A DNA stretch of 64,000 nucleotides from Fibrella rubiginis (GTDB taxonomy: Bacteria; Bacteroidota; Bacteroidia; Cytophagales; Spirosomataceae). A model generated the notes under the pieces. It saw nothing but the letters and a program-made list of their open reading frames with translations. It did no database searches and was not told the origin of the DNA. The position numbers and the translations under genes are program-made. Below, piece by piece: positions 18,811-28,511 of the stretch; position 1 is the stretch's first letter; each line of letters begins with the position of its first letter. The stretch is from contig NZ_JAFMYV010000013.1 of assembly GCF_017353185.1 (NCBI RefSeq), positions 124,001-188,000 of the forward strand, written 5' to 3'.

Positions 18811-19668
18811 TTAACGAGCTATTTCTTTCGTGTACGACATCAAATGAATAGCGGCCACATACAGGTCACGCTCCGTTCGCATCTGAGCGTCGATCAATCG
18901 ATACCGGTTTACTAACTGAGACATGAATTCGCCGGTTGTGTACTGACCGTTTTTGAATTCCCGGTACAGTACCCGAAAAGATTTTGTTCTTTCAATAGCA
19001 GTTGAGTCGACATCCATCAGTTGTCGTAGTAGCACAAATCGACTCCACCAACCACCATATTCAGCATCGAAGCGGCCCAAATGCTTTGCGTGCTTTAACC
19101 GCATTTTCTTGCTGAGAATGGGTGGATAAATCGTATCCGTAAAAGCGACATTCTGATTGCCCGTAAGCATGACTAACATACTTCGGTGCTGATCGATTAA
19201 GGCCTGCTTCTGCAAAAGCTTAACGGCTGTTTCCCGGACAAAACTGCTCAACGCTGCCGAGTACAAATCCTCATTTTTAGTCAAGCTCCGTAATACTAAA
19301 TCATGAGCAAGCTGACGGGTTTGACCTTGCCGACACATTAATTCCCGCTCCCGCTTTCTTTGGTAAATCAAGTCGATACACGTTAGACTAACTTGCCGGT
19401 GAATCTTCTGACGTAGCACAGTAAACTCCTGTTCGAGTAGTCGGCGGTTTTGTCTAATCAACAAAGTCGATGGTGCCTGTTGAATGCCTACCTTCACCGT
19501 CCGGCAGGAATCTAAGCAGCGACGCCCAGCTTTGATGTAGACGTTGTTTAGATCGACGGCTGCCAGCAATGCTTTCAACGTCGATTGTCCAAATCCACAT
19601 GAGCTAGTAGCCAACCAACCGCCAAGCCAAAGGGCTGTTGTACACAGAGAACGAAGGGACTGTCGCAT
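18811..19668 (-). CDS. Short TolC-like protein
   Basis: 285 residues with a signal peptide ending near SCGFGQ. The remainder is alpha-helical with the rhythm of TolC hairpins (LLQKQALIDQHRSMLVMLTG and, near the end, QLVNRYRLIDAQMRTERDLY). Normal TolC-family members have 400-500 residues, so this is a shortened or diverged form lacking most of one repeat. It follows the stress-protein gene on the same strand and may belong to the pump operon upstream. Assignment rests on pattern only. Confidence 0.6.
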   Translation of the reverse strand: MRQSLRSLCTTALWLGGWLATSSCGFGQSTLKALLAAVDLNNVYIKAGRRCLDSCRTVKVGIQQAPSTLLIRQNRRLLEQEFTVLRQKIHRQVSLTCIDLIYQRKRERELMCRQGQTRQLAHDLVLRSLTKNEDLYSAALSSFVRETAVKLLQKQALIDQHRSMLVMLTGNQNVAFTDTIYPPILSKKMRLKHAKHLGRFDAEYGGWWSRFVLLRQLMDVDSTAIERTKSFRVLYREFKNGQYTTGEFMSQLVNRYRLIDAQMRTERDLYVAAIHLMSYTKEIAR

Positions 19669-19725
19669 AGATAAAAATCCTGATGCTCAACACACTTCTA
19701 TTCCAAAAAGCAGTCTGATCCCCCT

Positions 19726-20144
19726 TTAGGAGGGTACGAGTATTAGTGGACAGGGCAATGTATCGATTAAATGCTCGGCGATCCGACTTGTTAGTCGGTG
19801 AACAAACCCCTCGTGCCTATGCGCGCCAATGACCACATAGCTGGGTTGCTGCTGCTCACAGATACGTCCCAAGGTTTGAACAGGATCACCTGGCAGCAGT
19901 ATGGTCTGACATTCGACATCACTCGCTTCGTCTTGTATTTTCAGCAGAGTTTTTTCAGCACTTTCAAACATCGACTGTCGGACTTCCTGCGTGGTGTAAG
20001 GGCCCTCACCGATTACGCCTGCGTCGTCCACAACGCAGAATAAGCAGACGATATCTTCCAGTTCCCGTGCAAGCGCAAAGCCCTGTCGGGCAACCTGGGA
20101 CGCATACGGGCTATCAGCAACGGCAATCAGTATTTGGGTCGCAT
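19726..20144 (-). pseudogene. Universal stress protein (UspA family), broken next to its start
   Basis: The open frame reads TQILIAVADSPYAS, CVVDDAGVIGEG and ends SRIAEHLIDTLPCPLILVPS, a full-length UspA domain of about 139 residues, with the ATP-loop region GAHRHEGFVHRLTS. However the only fitting ATG (20144-20142) is one base out of frame with the rest, and a TAA lies just upstream in the true frame. The start region has therefore lost one base after ATG-CG, or a rare start (GTG at 20031 giving 101 residues, or a non-standard codon) is used. Usp proteins act in stress survival in the cytoplasm. Confidence 0.75.
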
Positions 20145-20206
20145 GGGCGTTTGTTGATTACTATTTCGGATTATGTTAACTGAATTTCGCGACACTTGAC
20201 GGGCAT

Positions 20207-21340
20207 CTATCGAGCAACCACCTTCTCAGTGGGTTTAATCGTTGTCGTTCGAATAGCTATATTATCCCGAATATCGTCGGAGGCACTGGCCAGCACCAGA
20301 TCATTGGGTTTAAGTTTTCCAATCACCTCCACACGGTCGTCGGATTCGTTACCCGTCTGTACTGGTATATAGTGTGTTTTGCCGCCCTGCACGGCAATGA
20401 CATAGGTGCCTTCCATCGATGTCACTACGGCGGTCTTGGGTACGTAAAGACTTTTGTCGCGCCGTTGCACCGGAAAGCCAACACTGGCGTACATGCCCGG
20501 CATCAGTTTCATGCTGCCGTTGTTTACTTCTATCTCAATCAGTTCAGCCCGCACCGCCCGTTCGACGTTGTACGAAATACGATTCACCTGCCCCCGGAAC
20601 GTCTCCCCCGGAAAGGCGTTAACCGAAAACGTGACGGGCGTGTGCTGCCGCAGTTGCCCGGCGTAGACTTCGGGGACCGTCACCTGCAACCGTAACCAGC
20701 CCACTTGTTTGAGCTTAAGCACCGGCTGAGGGTCTTTCTGACCCGGCCCCACAAAAGCCCCCGGACTCAAGATCCGATCCGTGACCACCCCGTCGAAGGG
20801 GGCCGTCAGGACTAAATACTGCTTCATCTGGCGAGCGGCCGATACGAGCTGGCTTTTGCTGATCAAGGCTGAACTATCAGCCATCATTTTGCCTTTTGCC
20901 AAATCAATTTCCTGCGGAGCAACGGCCCCCGCCGTTTTAGAAGTTTGCACGATCCGATGGTACGTGATCTTGCTAACGGCCATTTGCCCCTGAGCGGCCT
21001 GTTGGTCAGCTAAGGCCCGGTTCAAGTCGGCATCCAGTTCCGGAGCTTCCATGACAGCCAGCACTTGTCCGCGCCGAACCCGGTCACCCACATCCACGCC
21101 GAGTGTTTTGATGAACCCATTCACCTTAGCATACAGCGCCACATCGTAGCGGGGCAGGAACTCACCCGGCAGTTGGAGTGACTTGCTCCGCTGCTCCGCA
21201 ACGACGGGTACCGTCTCATAGGACGCATCCCGTACCTCGGCAGTAGCCGGTTCTTTCTTGTTGTGCTTCTCTGACGAACAAGCGGGTAATAGCAGACCCC
21301 CGCTACCCAAAATCAGGAGACTATACAGCAGAATTTTCAT
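20207..21340 (-). CDS. RND adaptor lipoprotein (AcrA/MexA type), pump A
   Basis: 377-residue membrane-fusion protein; lipobox LLLPAC with Cys21. First lipoyl half with KVNGFIKTLGVDVGDRVRRG, hairpin, second half APFDGVVTDRILSPGAFVG, then beta-barrel and membrane-proximal domains. It is the last gene of the minus-strand TolC-RND-adaptor operon and lies 96 bp after the RND gene, a gap occupied by a long hairpin. It couples the pump to the TolC partner. Confidence 0.93.
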   Translation of the reverse strand: MKILLYSLLILGSGGLLLPACSSEKHNKKEPATAEVRDASYETVPVVAEQRSKSLQLPGEFLPRYDVALYAKVNGFIKTLGVDVGDRVRRGQVLAVMEAPELDADLNRALADQQAAQGQMAVSKITYHRIVQTSKTAGAVAPQEIDLAKGKMMADSSALISKSQLVSAARQMKQYLVLTAPFDGVVTDRILSPGAFVGPGQKDPQPVLKLKQVGWLRLQVTVPEVYAGQLRQHTPVTFSVNAFPGETFRGQVNRISYNVERAVRAELIEIEVNNGSMKLMPGMYASVGFPVQRRDKSLYVPKTAVVTSMEGTYVIAVQGGKTHYIPVQTGNESDDRVEVIGKLKPNDLVLASASDDIRDNIAIRTTTIKPTEKVVAR

Positions 21341-21362
21341 GATAGGGAGAAAGTTGGTGCCC

Positions 21363-21423
21363 GCCCGACTCCTGGGTGTACTGCCGTCGGGGACCGGTTT
21401 GGCGGCAGTGGCAGGAGCCGGGC
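21363..21423 (-). promoter_or_regulatory. Long mRNA hairpin between RND and adaptor genes
   Basis: Outer arms GCCCGACTCCTG (21363-21374) and CAGGAGCCGGGC (21412-21423) pair at 11 of 12 positions; inner arms ACTGCCG (21380-21386) and CGGCAGT (21403-21409) pair perfectly. No U-run follows, so it is more likely an mRNA stability or processing element than a terminator. Confidence 0.5.
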
Positions 21424-21436
21424 GTTGGGCAGGTTA

Positions 21437-24400
21437 TTAGTTCGGGTTGGTTGTTAACAGTTCCTTTTTAAGCGGATTTACGCCGTCATAGTATTCACTT
21501 TCGGGGTCTTCGGGGTTAAGCGAGGGCGACTTGATGGTCGTTTTAGACTGCACCGTGGCGAAGATGACTGGTAAGACCAACAGGGCCGCAATGGCCGAGA
21601 AGAACAGGCCGCCGATGACCGCCCGGCCCAGTGGTGCCGACTGATCGCCCGCTTCGCCGATACCCAGGGCCATCGGAATCATGCCCACGATCATGGCAAT
21701 GGTCGTCATCAGAATAGGCCGGAGTCGCATCCCTCCTGCCGTCAGGGCGGCTTTGCCCGCGTCGTCGTATTCCAGCCGCAACTGTTCGGCGTTGGTGATT
21801 AGCAGAATCGCGTTGGCGACCGATACTCCCACCGACATGATGATGCCCATGTAGGATTGCAGGTTGAGTGTACTGCCCGTCAGAACAAGCAGCCCCAACG
21901 ACCCGGCCAGTACGGCTGGCACTGTCGAAAGCACCACGAAGGCCACCTTGAACGACTGGAAGTTGGCCGTCAGTACCAGCAGAATAACCACGACGGCCAG
22001 CCCCAGCCCTGTCTGCAAACTTCCCAGCGTTTCGGTAAGCAATTGGGCCATGCCCAGCAGTTCAACCGTCGTGCCTTTGGGGGGCGTACCCAGTCCAGCA
22101 ATGACCTGCTGTACATCGCGGGAAGCAGTACCCAGGTCATTGCGAAAAATGTTGGCCGATACCGTCACCAGCCGACGCGGGCCTGAGCGGTCGAACTCGC
22201 CTGGTACTGTTGTGCGCCGGATGGTCGCTACGTCGCCGAGCGTTGGTCGGAGTTGCCCCTTCACCAGCGGAATGGCTTCCATGTCTTCGGGCGACCCCAT
22301 TTCGTATTCGGGCAGTTGTACCTGCACCTGATATGCATAGCCGCTTTTCTGGTCGAGCCAGAGATTTTTGGCCGTGAAGCGGCTCGATGAGGTAGCCGCC
22401 ACGAGACTTTTGGCCACATCGTCAGCGGTCAGGCCAAACTGCGCGGCCCGCTCGCGGTTGATCTGGATATCGAGCGTGGGGTAGTTCAGGGGTTGCTTGA
22501 TGCGAATATCGCGCAGATAAGGGATTTCTTTCAGTCCGTTCACCAATCGTTTGGCGTACGCCTGTCCATCCTCCAGATTTTTGCCCCCGACCTGCACCTC
22601 GATGGGCGTACTGGCTCCCTGGCTCATAATTTTATCTGTTAACTCAATGGGTTCGTAAGATATGCTCACGCCTGGCACTTTATCGTGTACCTCTTGCCGC
22701 AACTTGTCGCGAAACGCATCCATATTTCCCTCAAAACCCTCGCCCAATGCGACTTGCAGGGTCGCTTCGTGCGGCCCGGCATTGAAGACGTACAGATTGC
22801 TGGTGCCGTATGTGGATGGCGTCATGCCAACGAAAGCAGAACTGATTTCCACATTGTCTTTTCCAGCCAGATTTCCAATGATAGCTAGCACTTGCCGGAC
22901 GCGGTCTTCGGTCCGCTCAATGCGCAATCCCTGAGGCCCAATGACGCGTACCTGAAACTGTCGGGCATTGCTTTTGGGTAGCATGTCCTGTCCGATAGTC
23001 ATAAATAGCAAAGCGGCCAGACCGAACGTCAGCAGGACGTAGCTCCCCATGACCAGCGTTCGATGCTTCATCAGTCGACGTACCGTGTTGACATACCCGG
23101 CTCTTATACGATCAAAACCCGTCAGTTTCTTTTTATGCGCTAAACTGCGTTTGTCGTGCTCCACCTGCTCTAATTCCTGATCATTCAGGGCTTGCACGGC
23201 GGGGGCATGTTCTATACTGTGGGGGTGCACCTTCATCCACCAGTTACTCAACACCGGCACCAGCGTCAGGGCCAGTAAAAAGGCCACGATCATGGCGAAG
23301 CCAATACTGAGTGACAGAGGCAAAAACATAGCTCTAGGGATACCCGTCATCAGAAACGAAGGGGCAAATACGGCTAGGATACAGATCAGAATCAAAAATT
23401 CAGGGAAAGCAATCTCCAGACAGGCATCATAGATGGCACGGGCCTTGGCCTTGCCCATCTCGAGGTGCTGGTGGATGTTCTCAATCGTCACCGTGGCCAT
23501 ATCGACCAGAATCCCGATGGCCAGGGCCAGCCCCGACAGGGTCATGATGTTGATGGTCTGACCTGCCGCGTTCAGGAGCATGACGGCTGCCAGCACCGCT
23601 ACCGGGATGGTAAGCACCACAATGAGCGAAGACCGCCAGTCGCGCAGGAACAGCAGCACAACCAGCCCCGTTAGAATGGCACCCGTGATACCTTCGCTCA
23701 TCAGTCCTTTCACGGCATTCGATACGTACACCGACTGATCGAACTCGTAGCTCAGCCGTACGTCGTCGGGCAGCAGGCTCTGCATCTCGGCCAGCCTGCC
23801 TTTCAGGGCGTTCACCACCGACATGGTCGACGCGTCGCCCGTTTTGGTGACGGGGATATACACCGCCCGTTTGCCATTGACCAGGGCGTAGCCCACCGTC
23901 TGGTCGGCCGCGTCGGATACGGTGGCTACGTCGCCTAGGAAAACGGTTGGGCCGCTTCCCAGCTTCAGAGGAATTTTAGCAAATTCATCTACCTTCTCAA
24001 TGGTCGCGTTAGAGGGGGTTAAGTACGTATAATCTTTCAGACGCACCGTCCCAGCAGGCGAAATCTGATTAGCCTTAATGACTGACTGCACTACCTGATC
24101 GGGTGTCAAAGCGTAGGACTGCATCTTCTGCGGGTCCACCTTGATGACGATGGTTCGCTCGTTGCCCCCAAACGGCGGGGGAGACGATGCGCCTGGAATC
24201 TTGGCCAGCAGCGGACGGATCTTGGTCGAAGCCAAATCCTGTATCTGCGACAGCGACCGGGTTTTGGAGTTGAACACCAACTGCCCTACCGGTAGCGTGG
24301 AGGCATCGAAACGTACTACGACGGGTGGTTGCGAGCCAGGGGGCAGGTAGGCCATTACCCGACTGACCTGGTTGGCTACCTCGCCAGCCGCCTGCGCCAT

Positions 24401-24703
24401 GTTAGTATTTTCGTAGAAAGAACACTTCACCAGCGTCAGCCCCTGTACGTTCTTGACGTCTACGTCTTTGACGCCCGATACGTAGAGCATCTGGTTCTGG
24501 TAGCGTGTGGCCATAAATCCTTCCATTTGGGAGGGCATCATGCCACCATACGACTGGGCTATGTAGATGGTAGGTGCGTTCAGTTTGGGAAAAATGTCGA
24601 CCGGGATATTTAGCACGGCCATCACCGAGAAAACCAGCAGGCCCAGTACGACTACCATGATAGTGACGGGCCTGGAGAGGGCAGACGCAATGAGTTTGTT
24701 CAT
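21437..24703 (-). CDS. RND efflux permease (HAE1/AcrB family), pump A
   Basis: 1088 residues with the usual two-fold RND layout: TM1, a periplasmic porter half, TM2-6, a cytoplasmic loop (HPHSIEHAPAVQ...), TM7, a second porter half and TM8-12. The TM4 proton-relay segment reads GILVDMATVTIENIHQHL: only one Asp is kept where AcrB has two (DD), with Met in the second place. It exports hydrophobic compounds with proton influx; the substrate is unknown. Starts 12 bp after the TolC gene. Confidence 0.94.
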   Translation of the reverse strand: MNKLIASALSRPVTIMVVVLGLLVFSVMAVLNIPVDIFPKLNAPTIYIAQSYGGMMPSQMEGFMATRYQNQMLYVSGVKDVDVKNVQGLTLVKCSFYENTNMAQAAGEVANQVSRVMAYLPPGSQPPVVVRFDASTLPVGQLVFNSKTRSLSQIQDLASTKIRPLLAKIPGASSPPPFGGNERTIVIKVDPQKMQSYALTPDQVVQSVIKANQISPAGTVRLKDYTYLTPSNATIEKVDEFAKIPLKLGSGPTVFLGDVATVSDAADQTVGYALVNGKRAVYIPVTKTGDASTMSVVNALKGRLAEMQSLLPDDVRLSYEFDQSVYVSNAVKGLMSEGITGAILTGLVVLLFLRDWRSSLIVVLTIPVAVLAAVMLLNAAGQTINIMTLSGLALAIGILVDMATVTIENIHQHLEMGKAKARAIYDACLEIAFPEFLILICILAVFAPSFLMTGIPRAMFLPLSLSIGFAMIVAFLLALTLVPVLSNWWMKVHPHSIEHAPAVQALNDQELEQVEHDKRSLAHKKKLTGFDRIRAGYVNTVRRLMKHRTLVMGSYVLLTFGLAALLFMTIGQDMLPKSNARQFQVRVIGPQGLRIERTEDRVRQVLAIIGNLAGKDNVEISSAFVGMTPSTYGTSNLYVFNAGPHEATLQVALGEGFEGNMDAFRDKLRQEVHDKVPGVSISYEPIELTDKIMSQGASTPIEVQVGGKNLEDGQAYAKRLVNGLKEIPYLRDIRIKQPLNYPTLDIQINRERAAQFGLTADDVAKSLVAATSSSRFTAKNLWLDQKSGYAYQVQVQLPEYEMGSPEDMEAIPLVKGQLRPTLGDVATIRRTTVPGEFDRSGPRRLVTVSANIFRNDLGTASRDVQQVIAGLGTPPKGTTVELLGMAQLLTETLGSLQTGLGLAVVVILLVLTANFQSFKVAFVVLSTVPAVLAGSLGLLVLTGSTLNLQSYMGIIMSVGVSVANAILLITNAEQLRLEYDDAGKAALTAGGMRLRPILMTTIAMIVGMIPMALGIGEAGDQSAPLGRAVIGGLFFSAIAALLVLPVIFATVQSKTTIKSPSLNPEDPESEYYDGVNPLKKELLTTNPN

Positions 24704-24715
24704 CCGAATCTGGGG

Positions 24716-26233
24716 TTATTTGGTGATCAGTCTAGTAAAATCGGCTAAGTCGCCTTCTGCTGCAGACTTCAGTAAAAGTGCCCGCCAGACATTATTAACT
24801 GCCACAGCCTGATCGATTTCCGCTCGGTTTAGCAGTGTGTAAGCCTGGGTGAATTCATAAATGTTGGCAAGGCCAGTTCCGTAACGAGCCTGAGCTTGCC
24901 CATAAGCCGCCTGAGCCGCACCCAATTGAATAGGCGACTGCCGGGCTGCTTCAATTGCATTCCGAATTTGAAGATCAGCCGTCTGCTGCTGCCCGCGCAG
25001 TGTCAGGAGTTGTTCGTCATAGCGGGCCTGATCGGCCAGCGTACGGAGCGACTGTGCCCGCGTTTCCCGTTGGATACGGACCAGGTCGGTAAACCGCCAG
25101 ACAGTGCTCACTCCAACAAAGTAGTTGGCAACCCGAAACGGCAGTCCGGCCCCCAACGAGGGGCTATAAATAAAATTACCTTCCGGTGATAAATTGTCGC
25201 TGATGCCCGACCCCCGGGCCCAGAATGAACCATTGAGGGAAATGGCGGGTAACATCGATTTTCGAATGGCCTGCGTCTGCGCCTGATCCAGATCAATTTG
25301 ACGTTGGTAGTAGGTCAGCACGGGATGAGTCGCCAGTTTCGCTTCAGAAAAGGCGAAATCGGGCGGTATAGCCTGCTGAAACGTGGTCGTATCCAATCGA
25401 ATCGCCACGGTCGGCAAACCGGTAAGCTGTCCCAACTGCACCCGCTGTTGCTGTGCCATCCGGCGGCTATCGAGCAACAGCAATTGAGCTTTGGCCAGCT
25501 CGGCATCCGCCAACGAGCTATCCACTCCCGGACGCAGCCCAGAGCGGGCATTAGCCTGCATGACCCGTCGAAACGCCCGCACCCGGTTCAGATTAGCCTC
25601 CTGCACCCGTACCGCCTGATCCATGATGAGGGCCATCAGGTAAGCGTCCGCTACGCGTACCTGTTGCACGAACAGTTCCTGCCGGTAATCGGCCTCGGCC
25701 CGTCCGGTGGCAGACTGGAACAGGGCTAATTCTGCTTTGTTTCGCCCAAAGGTGATAGCTCGCCAATTAACATTGAGTGAACTCAGACTGGTCCAGACGG
25801 CATCAGTAGTTGGACCATTATTCTTGATGCCACTCGATACGGAGTTAGTCGTTCCTTCGTTCGGAAAGTAAGCACCTCGTACATTGTTGGAAGTGCCATA
25901 TAGCGCTTGTGCCTGTATGGCTCCGGCGGGCAGAAAGCTAGCTTTACGAGCACTATAATCCGCCCTGGTTGCTTCGGTTTCGATGCGCTTACTTTTGATA
26001 GATGGGTAGAATTGGGCGGTTATGTCTAGCGCGTGCGCTAAGGTCAATACCGAGTCCTGGTCCTGACGTGCAGGCTGCGCAACCAACAAGCCGTTTGGAA
26101 TAAAAAACCAGCATAGGAGCCAGTGTAAGAGACGCTGATTTTTTCGTTTAGCACGTCCTGATTCGTTGGCTGAATTATAGTCTCCTGTCAATCGCCGTGA
26201 GTGGCATAAATTAACTTGAGGAGTTGTGCTCAT
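24716..26233 (-). CDS. TolC-family outer-membrane efflux protein, pump A
   Basis: 505 residues from ATG 26233; a polar N-terminal extension precedes the hydrophobic signal (LLHWLLCWFFIPNGLLVAQP). The mature part begins VLTLAHALDITAQFYPSIKS, a standard TolC opening, and contains two OEP repeats with Gly/Pro-containing turns (SGLRPGVDSSLADAELAKAQ) and the ending GTGLANIYEFTQAYTLLNRA. First gene of the minus-strand TolC-RND-adaptor operon. Confidence 0.92.
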   Translation of the reverse strand: MSTTPQVNLCHSRRLTGDYNSANESGRAKRKNQRLLHWLLCWFFIPNGLLVAQPARQDQDSVLTLAHALDITAQFYPSIKSKRIETEATRADYSARKASFLPAGAIQAQALYGTSNNVRGAYFPNEGTTNSVSSGIKNNGPTTDAVWTSLSSLNVNWRAITFGRNKAELALFQSATGRAEADYRQELFVQQVRVADAYLMALIMDQAVRVQEANLNRVRAFRRVMQANARSGLRPGVDSSLADAELAKAQLLLLDSRRMAQQQRVQLGQLTGLPTVAIRLDTTTFQQAIPPDFAFSEAKLATHPVLTYYQRQIDLDQAQTQAIRKSMLPAISLNGSFWARGSGISDNLSPEGNFIYSPSLGAGLPFRVANYFVGVSTVWRFTDLVRIQRETRAQSLRTLADQARYDEQLLTLRGQQQTADLQIRNAIEAARQSPIQLGAAQAAYGQAQARYGTGLANIYEFTQAYTLLNRAEIDQAVAVNNVWRALLLKSAAEGDLADFTRLITK

Positions 26234-26306
26234 AGCGATGCGTTTGATGCGTTAAGTACATCAAATGTCGCTTAGCAGTATTAGAGCATTAGAGCCAAAT
26301 TTGTTA

Positions 26307-26328
26307 CAGATTAGAAAATTCTAATCTG
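26307..26328. promoter_or_regulatory. 22-bp palindrome in the divergent pump control region
   Basis: CAGATTAGAA-AA-TTCTAATCTG, arms perfect over 10 bp, 74 bp upstream of the pump A TolC start. It has the size and symmetry of a dimeric repressor site. An 8-bp tandem repeat ATTAGAGC lies beside it at 26280-26295. The rest of 26234-26588 holds no gene that I can see. Confidence 0.55.
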
Positions 26329-26588
26329 GAGTGACACACACTATCGCATTTATAGGCAAATTTCCGATGAATTGACGAAGGTGTAATTTAATTACCCTGA
26401 CCCTCAGGCGCTTTGGACTACGGCATCTCTATACGACGTTATATATTGCCTGTTTTTAACGCTTGCAATCATTTACCAATGGACAACTGATTTTGGTAAG
26501 CAGTCAATTAATTATCGTTAAAATAAAGTACTCAGGTGTAACAATAAAACCAGCATTAACGTTAGAACCTGACAACGTAGCAAGTAGC

Positions 26589-26969
26589 ATGATGTTGAAT
26601 AGGGCAATCGCAAAACTAGTATTTATCGCTTTCTGGGGGATGTTCTTCCAGTGTCAGGCGGTGAGTGCGGTCTCTGCTCAACGCACGCAATCGTCACAGT
26701 CGCAGGAGCCTAAAAAAGGATTCTGCAAGAAAAAGCTGATTGACGATCAACAGAAAGTGAGTGCGGCTACGGCGGGTAAGACCGACCAGAAACGCCCCCC
26801 TCAGCCCCTCGGCTCAGGTTACTTGGGCCAATTCGTTTGCTACCTGATTGCTTCGCTGCAACCCGCGTCACTGACTGCCGGGCTGTACGCTTGCCCGTCG
26901 AACCACTGGTCGGCGGCTCTTCATCGGGCTAACCCGAACAAAGCTCCCCCACGCGCAGTACTGGCCTAG
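26589..26969 (+). CDS. Small secreted hypothetical protein
   Basis: About 126 residues from ATG 26589 (another ATG follows directly). Signal peptide LVFIAFWGMFFQCQAVSAVSAQ, then a Gln/Ser/Lys-rich stretch and a C-terminal part with two Cys (GFCKKKL, QFVCYLIASL) and a Pro/Ala-rich end. I do not recognise a family. It lies between the two divergent pump operons and may be a first gene of the plus-strand one, 131 bp upstream of its TolC. Confidence 0.45.
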   Translation: MMLNRAIAKLVFIAFWGMFFQCQAVSAVSAQRTQSSQSQEPKKGFCKKKLIDDQQKVSAATAGKTDQKRPPQPLGSGYLGQFVCYLIASLQPASLTAGLYACPSNHWSAALHRANPNKAPPRAVLA

Positions 26970-27100
26970 CAGGACTCCTTCGCTGATCGCAGCGACAGGC
27001 AGGGTCCACTCCATCGGCACGCGCCGACCGATTCACGCTATGCCTTTCCCGAAGCCGATTGCCTGTCGGTAGTAATTCTATCTATCGTATTTTCTTGATT

Positions 27101-28510
27101 ATGACCGCTCAACCTATTCGTTGGCGGTTGGGAGAGGCTTCGTTTCAGCGAGTCCTGCTATGGCTGTGTGGTTGCTTATTAAGCACGGCAGCTATGGCCC
27201 AACCCAACCCGCTGACCCTACAGGAAGCTCTGCGCCTAGCCCGCCAGAATTACCCCGCTCTGAAAGCGAAAGAAAAAGCCGTCGATGTTGCCCGTGAAGG
27301 CGTTGCCCAGACACGTACACAGCGGCTCCCCTCCCTAAAAGTGAGTGAACAGCTTAACTACGGCACCACCAACGCTACGGCGGGCATTTTGCTTCCATTC
27401 GGTACCGTGATTCCGACAACCGGTACGTTCGCCAACGAGGCCAGCTACCGGGGTACGTTCGGCAGCATCACTACGCTGTACAGCGAATGGGCACCCATTA
27501 CGTTCGGGCAGTACCAGGCCCGGCTCGACGAAGCGCAACAGGCCGTCAACGTAGCGGTGGCCGATCTGGCTAATGATGCCTTCACCCAACAGGTGCGGGT
27601 GACGCAGACGTACCTCGAACTGCTGGCTATCGAACGCTACCGGCAGGTGCAACGGCAGGATGTCGACCGGGTTACGACGCTTGGGCAAATCGTTGGTCGG
27701 CTCACCAAAAATGGCCTGCGCCCCGGCGTAGACACCGAATTTGCCAACGCCGAAGTGGCTAAAGCCAAATTGGCCCTGTTTGCCGCACAGGATCGGGAGG
27801 CCCGGCTACGTACCCAATTGGCTACCCTCTTGGGTACGTCGGCGCAGAACTGGCAACTCGACTCGGCATACATCACCCGGCTACCCAGCTCTGTTTATCT
27901 CGACTCAAGCGCGACGCTGCACCCGCAACTTGGTCTGTTGCAACAGGCTATCCGGCTAACTGACGCCCGCACCAGTACGCTCCGCAAAAGTTACCGCCCT
28001 CAGGTCGCGCTGCTGGGCGGCACCTGGGCCAGAGGGTCGGGGATTGGGGCCAACGGCGACATCAACTGGGGCGTGGGCGGGTTGCCACCCAACCGGCTCA
28101 ACTACGCCCTGGGCATCGGGTTGACGTTCAACATCCTCGACTATGCCCGCATCCGCTCGCAGGTTCGGCAGGAGTCGATACGCTCTCAACAGCAGCAGGA
28201 CGATTTTCGGCAGGCGAGGCTGGAACTTGACAACCAGGTCAGTCTGGCCGATCAGCGGCTGCAACTGGCGCAGCAACAGGCCGAACAGGCCCCCGTTCAG
28301 TTGCGGGCGGCTGCACGCGCCTACCGCCAGCAAACGCTGCTCTACGACGGTGGCCTCGGCGACCTGACGGCCCTGACGCAGGCCCTGTATAACCTGCGTA
28401 AAGCCGAAACCGATCAACTGCTCATCACAAATCAGGCGTGGCAAACGCTGCTTAGTAAGACAGCCGCCACGGGTGATTTCGCCCCATTTTTCAACGCACT
28501 GCGCCCCTGA
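27101..28510 (+). CDS. TolC-family outer-membrane efflux protein, pump B
   Basis: 469 residues from ATG 27101, preferred over an upstream TTG because the signal peptide (LLWLCGCLLSTAAMAQP) follows it at normal distance. NPLTLQEALRLARQNYPALK is the classic TolC opening; NGLRPGVDTEFANAEVAKAK and GGLGDLTALTQALYNLRKAE mark the two repeats. Its paralogue is the pump A TolC, transcribed the opposite way. The stop is 1 bp before the RND start. Confidence 0.93.
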   Translation: MTAQPIRWRLGEASFQRVLLWLCGCLLSTAAMAQPNPLTLQEALRLARQNYPALKAKEKAVDVAREGVAQTRTQRLPSLKVSEQLNYGTTNATAGILLPFGTVIPTTGTFANEASYRGTFGSITTLYSEWAPITFGQYQARLDEAQQAVNVAVADLANDAFTQQVRVTQTYLELLAIERYRQVQRQDVDRVTTLGQIVGRLTKNGLRPGVDTEFANAEVAKAKLALFAAQDREARLRTQLATLLGTSAQNWQLDSAYITRLPSSVYLDSSATLHPQLGLLQQAIRLTDARTSTLRKSYRPQVALLGGTWARGSGIGANGDINWGVGGLPPNRLNYALGIGLTFNILDYARIRSQVRQESIRSQQQQDDFRQARLELDNQVSLADQRLQLAQQQAEQAPVQLRAAARAYRQQTLLYDGGLGDLTALTQALYNLRKAETDQLLITNQAWQTLLSKTAATGDFAPFFNALRP

Positions 28511-28511
28511 T

